A stretch of DNA of 64,000 nt, taken from contig JAKGHH010000004.1 in assembly GCA_022828595.1 (NCBI GenBank), forward strand, positions 22,328,372 through 22,392,371, read 5' to 3'. The notes beneath the pieces are model-generated. The model was not told the origin of the DNA and did not search any database. It saw only the letters and a list, made by a program, of their open reading frames with translations. The stretch comes from Nelumbo lutea (lineage: Eukaryota; Streptophyta; Magnoliopsida; Proteales; Nelumbonaceae). Of this stretch, positions 22,397 to 33,640 are shown in pieces. Numbering within the stretch: the first letter of the stretch is position 1; the number at the start of each line of letters is the position of its first letter. The position numbers were made by a program, and so were the translations under genes.

Positions 22397-22590
22397 GTGG
22401 CCCGTAGTTTTTGGGAGCGACTCGTAGTCTACTCTTCTTTGACTTTTGCCCGTGCCGAAGAGGCGACCGGGTCTTTAGTGGTAATGTGGCCCGTAGGCTT
22501 TGGGAGCGACCATTGGTCTACTCTTTTCTAAATTTGCCCGTGCCGGAGAGGTGATCGGGTCTTAAGTAGTAATGTGGCCCGTAGGCTTGG
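22397..22590. repeat. 89-bp tandem repeat in the internal region
   Basis: GTGGCCCGTAG begins at 22397, 22486 and 22574, each followed by GGGAGCGAC, TCTACTCTT and GCCCGTGCC blocks. This gives two full units and a partial third. No coding frame is seen in the internal region. Confidence 0.75.
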
Positions 22591-22994
22591 CCTGCATCAG
22601 CTTCGTAATGCCGGTCACCTACTCCTACAAGAAGCTACTAGGGGCTCGACCTTCAGGGGCAGCACTACTAACTTTAGGTTGCCAACTCACACGGGAGCCT
22701 TGGAAGGCTCGACCAGTAAGGGCGCTTATGTAGTCAGTTGGCCGCCAACTCCCGCGGAAGCCACGAAGAGCTCATCTTTGTAGGGGGGACCTTGCGGAGA
22801 GGACTGATGTGGCATTATCTGAATTGAAAGTAAGGTTGGTAGAGCTACTTAGTCCGTTAGCTCCCTGCATAGTCTCTGAGTTCATAAAAAATGTAAACTA
22901 TAAAGCGATAGCTTCAATTTCTAAAAAGTGGACTTAGTTTTGGCAAGATGAGAACTTAGCTTTTGTAGGATGAGAACTTAGCTTTTTGCAGCGT

Positions 22995-23013
22995 GTTCCC
23001 ACAGATGGCGCCA
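22995..23013 (-). promoter_or_regulatory. Primer binding site
   Basis: The minus strand reads TGGCGCCATCTGTGGGAAC two bases inside the 5' LTR end. A TGGCGCC start is the usual form of a plant LTR element PBS, matching a tRNA that ends GGCGCCA. Confidence 0.8.
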
Positions 23014-23015
23014 AT

Positions 23016-24473
23016 TGATGTAACCGTTTTCGGCCATGTACCAATGTTTTGTGATGTATAAATTTTTTGGCTAAGTGCCTCGTTGTTTGACCCGGTGGTG
23101 GCGTGCCTTAGTGATGAGCTACTTGGTAGTGAACTGCCTACTGGCGAACTGCTCGGTGGAGAACTGCCTGGGGATGAACTGCCTGGTGGCGAACTGCTTG
23201 GTGGCGAATTGCCTGGTGGTGAACTGCTTAGTGGCGAACTGCCTGGTGGCGAACTGCTTGGTGGCAATCTGCTCGGTGGCGAACTGTCCGGTGGCGAGCT
23301 GCTCGGCGGTGAGTTGCTCGGTGGTGAACTGCTTGGTGGTGAACTGCCTGGTGGCGAACTGCCTGGTGGCGAACTGCTTGGTGGAGAACTGCCTGGGGGT
23401 GAATTGCTTGGTGGCGAACTGCCTGGCAGCGAACTGCCTGGTGGCGAACTGCGCGGTGGCGAATTTCCTGGTGGCGAACTGCCCGGTGAAGAGCCGCTCG
23501 GTGGCGAACTGCCTACTAGGCGGCCGATGACTTAGAGAATGCTGGAGCTCCCTGGTGCGGCGCAATCCGACTGCCCTCAGCATGAGGTGGTCTTCTTTCC
23601 TTTGTAGGCTGCGGGAGATGAGGGACCTGCGAGAACTTCATCTTTTCCTCCTCTTTGTAGGTGGCGGGAGCTGAGAGACCTGCGAGAACTCCATCTTTTC
23701 CTCCACTTTGTAGGTGGCGGGAGCTGAAGGACCTGCGAGAACTGAATCAGAGGTCTCGGGGGTATTTTCCCGGTGGGGGCTCTCCGACGCTTAAGTTAGC
23801 ACTCTTATTGTAGAGAGCTTTGAAGATAATATGAGAGAGCTAAAGAGCAGGGGTTACTTCCCTTTTTTCATCCCCCTCCCCTTTTGGGGGTGAGGTCTTT
23901 ATATACCGGAGTCCTCGCGGGTTAGGTGGGTGAAAAGCCTTCAAACGGTAAGACTCGTCGCATCCTGTCAGAACCGGGGTACGGTGGTGAACTCCTCGAG
24001 GTCGTCAGGCTGGCGCTTGTGTTAGGCGGGCAGGTCGGCGCCTGGGCCGGGTTGTCAGAGGGGTGCCTGCGTCAGTCGGCGGGTCAATGTCTAGGCCAGG
24101 TCGTCAGGTCGGTGCCTGTGTCAGTCGGTGGGTCAATGTCTAGACCAGGTCGTCAAGATGGCGCCTGTGCCAGTCGGTGGGTCAGTGTCTAGGCCAGGTT
24201 TGTTGGTGGGCGCCTTGGCCGGATCATGCGCTAGGCTGGTCCAGGTCGGCCAGGTCGTGCAGGCCACACGCCGCACGCAGGTCGCGTAGGCCGTGCGCAG
24301 TTCGCACAGGTTGCGCAGGCGCGCGTCAGGCCGCACGCAGGTCGCACCAGGCCGGCCAAACTGGTGCCCGGGTGGGTCACCAACTTCGTAAGTTTGTTGG
24401 CTGGGTGTTTTCCTAGTTGTCATGAGGTGCCACGTGTCACAATTTCACTGGAGGGCCAAATCTGCCCTCATCA
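23016..24473 (-). repeat. 5' LTR (1458 bp) of the non-autonomous element
   Basis: In minus orientation U3 comes first and includes three 49-bp tandem repeats (about 24072-24220) and a CG-rich CGCAGGTCGCGCAGGCC-type array (about 24235-24350). A TATA box (TATATAAAG) lies at 23895-23905. The transcribed R-U5 part contains the 15-bp minisatellite (23110-23514). Confidence 0.9.
23110..23514. repeat. 15-bp minisatellite in the 5' LTR, 27 units
   Basis: The same consensus unit as in the other LTR fills exactly 405 bp. It lies downstream of the predicted TATA box, so it would form part of the RNA leader. Confidence 0.95.
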
Positions 24474-24570
24474 GATTTCATAATATTAGATCTGTTATTC
24501 TTTCATTCTGGGTAAGGATATTTCCTCTGTTATTATATAAACATCAACATCGCATGGATATATTAATTTA

Positions 24571-24913
24571 GGTTTTGTTTGGCACGTCTTTTCGTGTGAT
24601 CTTTTGGTTGTTTGTAAGTTGGGAAGATCGAAAATTGGTCTATTCCCATTTGGTACGCAGAAGATCTCACCGCTAAAAGATGGGGCGTCAAAAAGATTTG
24701 GGAAGCCCATTTTGGGCTGATTTCGGGAAATTCCAAATAAAATTTTCTGCATTTTTCGCGTTTTAATCTCGCACAGAAATACCTAAAACGATACACGGAA
24801 AGATGCACGTCTACCAAACAGTCTTTAGGCTGCCCAGATCTTATGTCAAAAGTTCAATGTATCTATTAACTGTTAGATCTACGAGAAAATCTTATCAAAA
24901 AGACTTACCAAAT
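24571..24913. mobile_element. MITE (TTTGTTTGGCACGTCTTTTC family), second copy
   Basis: It starts GGTTTTGTTTGGCACGTCTT and ends AAAAAGACTTACCAAATAAG, matching the ends of 17224-17769 but without its nested insertion. Confidence 0.55.
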
Positions 24914-25098
24914 AAGCAGCTTAAAATTGTTTGAGACGAGGGAGGGACTGTGCATCGGCTGAGAAGAAGATTAGTAACTAAGAATAATGTATTAAATGCT
25001 TGAAAGCAGGATAGGTGAACAAAATATTGAAGCCAGGGAAAGAGAGGAATGACATTGGTGACTGGTAAATGCAGGTTTTTTTTAATCAAATTAGACCG

Positions 25099-25296
25099 TC
25101 AGAAAGCATAGCTTTTATTCCTGGGTGAATCTGCGAACTTGAGAGTCTCGGCTATTAGCTTCTGGGCTTTCCTGCTCTTAATCTCTACTCTCATGCTCTC
25201 ACTCTTTTCGATCTTATCGTACAGCTTCTTTATCCGCAGGGATCTCAGTTTGGACTTCAGATTCACCACCAACCTCTCCAGACCCATCATCTCCAT
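25099..25296 (-). CDS. Small conserved plant protein, function unknown, 65 residues
   Basis: The minus-strand frame from the ATG at 25296 gives MEMMGLERLVVNLKSKLRSL, then YDKIEKSESMRVEIKSRKAQ, then TLKFADSPRNKSYAF. It is basic and helical, with no signal peptide or membrane segment. I recognise the YDKIEKSESMRVEI core and the ADSP...YAF end from short unannotated proteins found across flowering plants. A TTTCAG acceptor ends one base before the ATG, so an intron probably separates a 5' UTR exon (possible donor CAG/GTTTGG at about 25547) from the coding exon. Upstream codons (MYLNFS) are therefore likely intronic. Confidence 0.75.
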   Translation of the reverse strand: MEMMGLERLVVNLKSKLRSLRIKKLYDKIEKSESMRVEIKSRKAQKLIAETLKFADSPRNKSYAF

Positions 25297-25547
25297 GCTG
25301 AAATTAAGATACAATCACCCTTAAAATCTGTAACTAAACAAGAAGGATGATTTATTCAAGATTCGTACTAAAGAACTTATTAAGAATATTTAACAAGAGA
25401 AGATCCTGAGATGGACCTTTCTGACAACAACAAAAAAGAATGAAAGAAGTTTTGAGTGCATGAAATGGAAAAGAAAGGCAAGTGAGATGAATGGACCATG
25501 TAGAGAGAGGGTTTTGGGAAGAACAAGTGAGGGACCAAGACCAAACC

Positions 25548-27621
25548 TGAATGATAAAACTGTTGGTGGACGGCCTCCTGGCTGGCGGCTGCTGATGAGT
25601 GATGAGCTATGAAGGTAGTAGACTTATATGGCTCACTTGATTCCCAAAATGCCCTTATGTTTAATTTACCAGTGTTATCTCATCCAACCATATTCCATTA
25701 TAATAATAGCTACAATGAATCCTTCAGCCTATATTGTGGAGATCAGAGTGGAAGCAAAAGAGAGAGAGAGAGAGAGATTACAGATATTAAGTTGTGTGGA
25801 GATGGAGAAAACTGTGGTCAAAAGAGTTGAGAGAGGTACAGGACTTGATGGTGGGGTGGGGCAGGGCAGGCAGAGAGTGGTGGAAGTGGAAGGAAGCAGG
25901 CTGCCATCTCTCATTCTCTGTGTAGAGATGATGTCACATCATTGGGTTTAAGGAGGTGGAACAAAAAGAGGGTTTGGCGTTTACCCATTGGAAAGAGCAC
26001 CATTTATCTTTTATGTTGGAGAGGAGAAGTGGACATGCACGGGAGTCGTTCTCTTTCGATCGGTCTTTGATACTTGAAAACAATGGAGTGGACAGAGTAG
26101 CACAACGTTCCCACTTGACTCTGCCATACTCTGTCCACACACCATGTATTTAGATATTAGAATTAATGGACTGGGATAAAGACACCTCGCTTTTCTTGAC
26201 CTTATTCCATTTCAACTTAAAATCGGGAGCTGGGCTTTCATGTCATGTATACCCTCTGTGTGTCCCATCAAATTAATTATTTTCTTATTTCTCTAAAACA
26301 CGGTTCTTATGTTTCCTTTCTTGTATGCCTCTTCTTGCTCATCTCTCTCTCTCTACACCTTTGTTTCTTCCTTTGATTGTAAAGAAAGGGATCTAAGAGA
26401 ACATTTTCAGAGACGTATATGCGCTAGACTGATGTAACACACCCCCATTCGGTGATGATCTATCTTCACCTCAACATCCAAGCGCGCACAACTGCACAGC
26501 CTAGAATTAAGAGCGTATATATAGATATTGCCTTCTGGCTAATATATATTCATGGAGAAGGTAGTTGTCGCTGACTCATTGGCTAATCTTGCAAGTATTG
26601 AATGCGTAAAAGGAGTTATGGGGTGATATTCATACGAGGGGTTTTTGATTGCCCAAAACATAGATTTTCCCCTGGATCAATTATCATGAAGTAGTTCAAT
26701 CTTTCATCTCTCAATGGAACCAACTACGTTGTCATTAAGGTGCTAGTGATGAATATTAATAGGATGTAAGCAAAAAGAATACAACTTAGCTGGGCAACAA
26801 GGGATAGATATCATAGCCCGAGCAAAGGGCTCTCCGCTCCAGCTACAAAAGAGGCACGTACAGAGACTGGCCAGGCGGCCAATGCTGTTGTAGCGCGTGG
26901 ATATTTTGTCGAACACATGCCAGGCCATATTGATATTCGTTGCTTGAACGGCAATGAGCATGTATCGTTGTCGAGGCAGGAAAGCCTCACGAAACACTAC
27001 TCAGGAGTCAAGACAGAGCCCCACACATGTGGTTAATGTTAGCACAGTTGGACGTAATGCTACCAAAATGTCTATCCCACACGCACCCACCCATGAGAGA
27101 CGGATAGGTCACCATCTGCATTTTGGTGTCATCGTCATAACTCAAGAGCTTTATATATATATATATATATAGCAATACACTCGACGTCACCATGCCTCTC
27201 CTTACTCTAAACCTCTTATTTATTTTTAAATTTTTATTTTTGTAATTCCATATAATTATCTATTAAGCCAATAAAAAATTACATAGGCTTAACTATTTAT
27301 AACAAGCATAAAGAAAGAGACATTTGATTTTCTAACGTTTAGCTAAGTGGCACTACTTTCCCTCATTTTCACTTAAATTGTCTCTAATTCCTATTTTATC
27401 TCCAAAATTATCTCTAACTCCTATTTATCTCTTAAATAATCTCTAATCTCTAACTTGGTAGAGAGATTCTCTCATAAACAATCTCTAATTCCAATTTATC
27501 TTATCCCCCACTTTTTATCTATATCTATCCAAAGAAAGTTTCAATTAAAAATTTCAGAATTATTTAAATATTATAACAAAATTATATACTAAATTTAAAA
27601 TATTTATTCAAAACAAAAGAG
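25548..27621. other. Upstream region of the small gene and spacer
   Basis: The probable promoter side of the 25.1 kb gene contains GA-rich and CT-rich microsatellites at about 25760-25778 and 26341-26352. An (AT)n run lies at 27151-27170. No gene is recognised; the open frames at 25.6-27.2 kb lack domains. Confidence 0.45.
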
Positions 27622-27908
27622 ATTTAATAAGGACTTTTTGCAAAAAAAAAAAAAAAAAAAAAACTGACCAAGTTTGGTCAATTGACATTTTCAGTTATGT
27701 TTTAGAAATAATAGCAAATTGAGTGAGCAGGAGAAAAACATTAATTTTTTAGGATAAAATTATCCTTTTGTTAAAAACAGAATCCAACGGATCCAAAAAG
27801 CATTCATTTTTCATTCGTCTTCTCCAAGTTTGCATTCGACTCCATCCATTCAGTTGGAAGCATTTCCAAGTTTGAATTCGACCCCATCCATTCAAATTGT
27901 GGTTGATT

Positions 27909-28214
27909 GGAGGCATTGACTCTAGCTACTCAAACGACTTCAGATCAGGAAGTGTCAACTCCATCCAGCTAGGAAGCATCAACTTGATCAATTCAAACTG
28001 CAACTACCTGGGAAGCATCGACTCCATCCATTCAAACAACTTCAGATTGGGAAGCGTTGACTCCATCTGGCTGGAAAGCATCAACTCAATCAATTCAAAC
28101 TGCGACTGGCTAGGAAGCATCGACTCCATCCATTCAAACGACTTCAGATTGGGAAGCATCAACTCCATCTGGCTAGGAAGCATCAACTCCATCGTTTCAA
28201 ACTATGGCTGGCTG
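27909..28214 (+). repeat. Three 102-bp tandem units inside the left terminal inverted repeat
   Basis: Units begin at 27909, 28011 and 28113, with a partial fourth at 28215. Each is made of 39, 24 and 39-bp subunits starting GGAAGCATC. The period is divisible by three, so the frame from 27897 to 28322 stays open with a repeated LGSIDSIHSN/WLGSINSI pattern. The right arm has about one unit. I treat it as DNA repeat rather than a gene. Confidence 0.9.
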
Positions 28215-28261
28215 GGAAGCATTGACTCTATCTTCAAAGCAAGTGTACAACAACACCATGG

Positions 28262-30257
28262 AGTAAAGCTCATAATGCTTATCTTTATGATTAATACCCA
28301 AACTACATATCTACTTATATGATCAACTACAAGAATAGATATTGTGCCTAGGCTATCTAGTATGGAGCAACCTGGGTGGTGTTTAACAGATTTAGTTACC
28401 ATCTAGCATGGGGGAAGACCAGTTTGTTTATTACAAAGTTTGAAACCACCCGACATTACACAAACATGATGGTTTATTATAGAGTTGGAAACCATCGGGC
28501 ATCACATAGACTGGATAGTGTTTTAGAGTTGGAAACCATTTGGCATTACACAAACCGGATAGTGCTTTACAAAGTTGGAAACCATTCGGCATTACATAGA
28601 TAAGATGGTTTATTGCAGTTTTGAACATTTAATTGCAATTGTAAATTTCAGCCCCCCAGGTGATAAAATGGTATTTACACCCTCAAAATCATCTAAAGTT
28701 CAACATTCCGTAAGGTAGTATATGATTCTTACAAGTGTAAAAACCATCCGACATGGAGAATAATGGATGGTTTATTATATAGAGTTGGAAACCATCCGGC
28801 ATTACACAGACTGGATAGCTTTTTACAAAGTTGGGTACCATCTAGAATAACATAGACTTGATTATTATTTGTAATTTTGCAACATAATTTTTTTGAATGC
28901 TTTTTGAAACATAAATTGTAGTTGCAAACATCTACCCATCTGCATCATAGTTACACCATCAAAATCATTTAGAACTCACTAAACCTCTTTGTTCTATATG
29001 ATTCTTATATGTTTATAGGTTTAGAAACCATCGGGCACTTAAACAAACCGGATAATTGTTTGCAATTTTGAAACATAAACTATAGTTTTGAACATCTATC
29101 CCCCTGTAGGTAGTTACACCATCAAAACCATTTAGAACTCAATGAACCTCTTGGTTCTATATGATTTTTATATTTATAGACTTAGAAACCCAAATTGCAT
29201 CATGCATCAATTGGATAGGTTTCATTCCACGATGTTAAAGCATACAAGCCATGTTTGTGCATGCCCATAAATCTATGCCTCTAGTGCCTCTTCGAGGACT
29301 TTCTTCAGCATTCAAATCATCATATGATTGCCATTTATATAATTCAGGTTCTAGAGTCCTATGTATATTAACTCATTTTATGAGCTATTATATGTTGATA
29401 TTTTGGTCAAAAGAAATTGTAGATTCTTTGAAGAAAAGGGCTTAAGGAGTATTTAAAGAGGAAATAAATCAGAACAAATAATGTTCTTGGTTAATTGTAC
29501 TTGTCTAAATTGGGTGTTGTTGGCTACTGTGAATGTTAGAAAGGGGTTGAATGGGTTAGCATACCATGCCCATGACCGTTCCCAACAACTTAGGCTGTTG
29601 GCTTTCAACAACCAAAGTTTTCTCCTTATAGGCATTTCATCATATAGGTGGGAGACTGGGAGTTTAACTTTCTATAGCACTAAAAATTAGTAACTGCATA
29701 AGGAACTAGTTATTCATCAATTAAATCAATGAAGAATACATGAAACAAGGTGCTACGAATCAAAAAAAAAAAACTAATTGCTTTAACTGATGGTGGACTG
29801 TTGGCAACTATTCATTTCCAACTTTCTATTGATTTCTAAGTCTTATTTCTTTTACTTACATATTGCAAATACTCATCTAAATCATCATTTACTTGCATTT
29901 TGAGAGGAAGGGATTTCTTTCATTCTTTAAACAAAAGAATACACAATCATAATTTACCAATGAATCACATCAATTACTTAACGAAATGCAAATACAAAGA
30001 AACAAGAAACAAAAAAAAAAATATGTAAAATCTCCCTAGGCTAGTTAAAAAGAGTTGGGGAAACAAGTAACAAGAAAAAAATAAAGGGAATGGAACCCCA
30101 TATCGAGGTTAGAAGAAGAAACCCCTTCTTGCTAACTCTGAAGTTTGCAAAAAGACAAACAATCAAACAGTAATTTCAAACTCGAACTTGGATGGAAAAT
30201 GGGATTCCAAATTGCTTGAGCTCAAACTTGGATGAAGAATGGAACCCCAAATCACTC
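28262..30257. other. Interior of the Mutator-like element, non-coding
   Basis: Direct repeats fill 28330-29230; for instance AAACATAAATTGTAG at about 28907 recurs as AAACATAAACTATAG about 170 bp later. Two 60-70 residue frames at 29251-29690 show no recognisable domain. Poly-A runs lie near 29761 and 30010. Confidence 0.5.
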
Positions 30258-32369
30258 GAACTCAGACTAGGAGGGATATTGCTTTGAAGATGGAGCCTTC
30301 CCAGCCAATTGAAGTTTGAATTGATCGAGTTGATGCTTCCCAGCCATATGGAATTGATGCTTTCTAATCTAAAGTCGCTAAAATGGATGGAGTCAATGCT
30401 TCCAGCAACCCATAGTTTGAATGGATGGAGTCGAACTCAAACTTGAAGATGCTTCTAGCCAACCGCAATTTGAATGGATGGAGTCGAATGAATAAAACAT
30501 GAATGCTCTTTGGATTCGGTGGGTTATGTTTTTAACAAAAGGGTAATTTTGTCCTAAAAATTCCATGTTTCCTCTCACTCAATCTGCTTTTATTTTTAAA
30601 ACATAATTGAAATTGTCAATTGACCAAACTTGGTCTTTTTTTTTTTTACAACAAGTCCATTTAATAATATTCATATTATTGATAATTCTATACTTTTACA
30701 AAATTCATCATTAAATTATGTAGTAACAATATATATTATAATTTTATGAATTATTCAATTTAAATGTTATTCAAATAATAAAAACTTAACATTAAAAAAT
30801 AAAATATTATTTAAATATTTCAATAACTAAATATCTTAAATAACAAAACATTAAAAATAGTTACATAATTGTACAAAAACAATTAATATTATGTAATAAA
30901 ATTCAAATAATGAAAAGTTTTAAATATTTTGCATATTATTTAAATATTTAAAAAGCAAAATAGTTAACATGACTAAGTTTTAAGTAGTTAAAATAATGAA
31001 ATTATGTAATAAATTTAAGAAATTTCTTAAAAGTAGAAAAATCATTATAATAGATCTCATAATATTCATATTAACAATAACTTAATATTTTACAGAATTA
31101 ATATCGAATTTTGTAATAATAGTAATAATTATAATTTTATGGATTATTAAATTCAATAAATAATTAATACTTTAAAAAAATTAAATAACAATATTATTTA
31201 AATAACTAAATAATATAGTAAATAACTAATTTCACTTATATCAATTAATAATTATAGAAAATAGCTTTCAAAAAAATAATACTTATTAGTAATAATTTTA
31301 CAATAGTAGTGTATATTCATTATATATTGATATATACTAAAATTAATATTTATTTTATTTTCAGTAATTATTTATTATATTTTTTTGATAAGTATGTTTT
31401 CAATAATGATTTATAAATCTATTTTTGTTTTGTTATTTAACAGAAAATTGTCAATTATTATTGGAGATTAAAAAACTATTATTTAACTTTTGAAATTTAA
31501 TTTATCATATTTATTGTATTTTTGTAATAAATTTATTTTTAGTAATTACATATATATAATATATAATTCATAGATTAATATTTATTAGAGATTAAACTAT
31601 TATTTGAGATTATTCTATTTATTGACTAATTTAATACATTTTCAATATTTATTGTATTTTTTGAATTATTGTATTTTTATTAGATATCTATTATATTTTC
31701 ATTATAAAATTATTTTCAATGATTGTGTACTTTTGCTATAAATTTTCAATAATTATTAGAGATTAAACTATTGTTATTTATTAGAGATTTGATTATTAGT
31801 TTAGTTGAAATTAGGAGTGTTCAAGGATTGGTTCAGTTCAGTTGTAGGTTGTTTCCGCAACCAAATTGACATGGTCAAGTCGTGAGTTTGTTACACGAAT
31901 ATGTTTGACCATTACTGAAAACCCACCAACTCGGGTTGTATCGATTTGGGTGTATTTTTGGTTTGGTTTGTTTGTTCAAAAGATTTAAACTTAAAAATTA
32001 AATTTAAATTTCTTAAATTATAGTGATATTATTAAAAAATAAATTAAAAAACTTAAATTCATGATATAAAATATTTTAGACTAAGAAATATGAGAATTTT
32101 TCCACTTTCCCATATAAAATAAATTAAATTTAAAATATAAAATATTAATATAATTATCATCGGGTCAATTAAGTTTTGGTCGGTTTACAATTACAAATGA
32201 CCAAGTCGAAATTGACCTAACTTGGTTGTGTTGGAAAGTTGGTAAGCCAAAGCCAATCAGAAATACTAGAAAACCGACCAGCTCGAGTTAAGTTTGATTG
32301 GATTGGTTATTAAAAAACTAAAATATAAAAAAATATATACTTTTATGTATTTTTATTGTTTAACTAGTG

Positions 32370-32406
32370 CTTACGAAAGCTCGTGCATTGCACGGGTCCC
32401 CTCTAG
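32370..32406 (+). mobile_element. Helitron-like 3' terminus
   Basis: A 6-bp hairpin CGTGCA-T-TGCACG is followed 8 bases later by CTAG and then T, the usual Helitron 3' end (hairpin, CTRR, host T). It lies at the end of copy A of the AT-rich unit. I could not identify the matching 5' TC end, so the element's extent is unknown. Confidence 0.45.
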
Positions 32407-33417
32407 TATATACTAAAACACAACAGTCCAGAAATTTTATCCTTTTCTAAATTATTTATTTTTTTAGTCTTTTTTTATACAACCAATTAGATGCCCTCCT
32501 TCCCCAAAAAAATACAAAACTTTCTCTCTCTCTCTCTCTCCCCTCCCATGTGTACATTTCCAATAACCTAAAAAATATCATTTCCACAAATTTCTCCTAA
32601 ACTACCTCCCCACTATTCCCCACTATTCCCCACTTTTTCCAAAATTATCTCTAATTCCTATTTATCCTTTCCCCCACTTTTTATCTATATCTATCTAAAG
32701 AAAGTTTGAATTAAAATTTTAAAAAATTGATTAATTATTCTAACAAAAGTATATAATAACTTTAAAATATTTATTAAAACATAAAAATTAAATATAATAT
32801 ATTTAATAATATTCATATTATTAATAATTATATTTTTCATCACGAAATTATGTACTAACAATATAAATTATGATTTTCCAAATTATTCAATTTAAATGTA
32901 ATTCAAATAATAAAAAATTTAACATTAAAAATAAAACATTATTTAAATATTTCAATAACTAAATATCTTAAATGACAAATATTTAAAATAGCTAAATAAT
33001 TAAATAGAAAAGTATTTGATTTTAAATGATAACTTTAAAACAAATACAATTCAAATAATGAAAATTTTGAAATATTTTATACATTATTTATATATTTAAA
33101 TAAATTTATATTTTAAATAATGAAATATTTAGCATAACTAGGTTTTAAACAGTGAAAATATCAAAATTATGTAAAAATTTATAAAATTTCTTAAAATTAG
33201 AAAAATAATTATAACATAATATTCAAATTAATAATAATTTAATATTTTACAAAATTAATAATAAAATTATGTAACTAATTTCACTTATATCAATTCATTT
33301 CTAGAAAATAAATTTCAAAAAATAATATTTATTAATAATAATTTTGAAATCTTAATACATATTTATTATATAATTTTTGATAAGTAATAAAGTGATTTAT
33401 TAAGAATGATTAATATG

Positions 33418-33640
33418 AGCCAACAAAAATTGCATAATAGAGATCTCAGAGAGCCGTGAGATGATGCCTCAAGAAATAAAGCAAAATTACAACTGAGCCC
33501 AAAAGAATTGATCCCTGTGCACCCCTTTCTTGGCAAGAAGATCTGTCATTCCATTAGCTGATCTCCTTTCCCATTGAACTCTAATTGTTAAATTGGATGC
33601 TAGCCACTTAAATTTTCTCATCATCCCTATATTTATTATA
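33418..33640 (-). pseudogene. LINE 3' fragment (RNase H end) in copy B
   Basis: The minus strand reads FKWLASN, then VQWERRSANGMTDLLAKKG and HRDQFFWAQL followed by a stop. It resembles the end of the 12.2-13.0 kb LINE fragment ([11 protein letters not shown]). It interrupts copy B of the AT-rich repeat and is absent from copy A. Confidence 0.7.

Larger units (their letters stand above)
20616..24473 (-). mobile_element. Complete non-autonomous LTR retrotransposon with minisatellite-bearing LTRs
   Basis: Two long direct repeats (20616-22296 and 23016-24473) begin TGATG and end CATCA. They enclose 719 bp (22297-23015) with no coding sequence. The element is flanked by perfect 5-bp target duplications, GATTT at 20611-20615 and 24474-24478. 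A primer binding site lies beside the right LTR and a polypurine tract beside the left LTR, both on the minus strand, so transcription runs right to left. With no gag or pol it must have moved using proteins from another element. The very small internal region relative to the LTRs resembles TRIM or deletion-derivative types. Confidence 0.93.
27631..30658. mobile_element. Mutator-like element, non-autonomous, 3028 bp, 9-bp target duplications
   Basis: Ends are GGACTTTTTGCAAAA on the left and TACAACAAGTCC on the right, followed inward by poly-A/poly-T and GACCAAGTTTGGTCAATTGAC. The terminal inverted repeats are long: about 630 bp left (to about 28260) and about 400 bp right (from about 30258). 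Perfect 9-bp direct duplications ATTTAATAA flank it (27622-27630 and 30659-30667), the size made by Mutator transposases. No transposase is encoded. The interior (28330-29230) holds its own degenerate direct repeats (GTTGGAAACCAT, GGCATTACA and CATCAAAATCATTTAGAACTC blocks). Confidence 0.9.

Noticed and set aside
25297..25314. Upstream ATG (MYLNFS) for the small gene
   Set aside because: It lies in or before the TTTCAG acceptor, so it is probably intronic; the ATG at 25296 fits better.
27897..28322. 141-residue frame with LGSIDSI repeats
   Set aside because: It is produced by the 102-bp tandem repeat in a terminal inverted repeat; no start context or homologue is recognised.
32521..32541. 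CT-repeat that could be read as a promoter element
   Set aside because: It is a simple microsatellite in transposon-derived DNA with no gene downstream.
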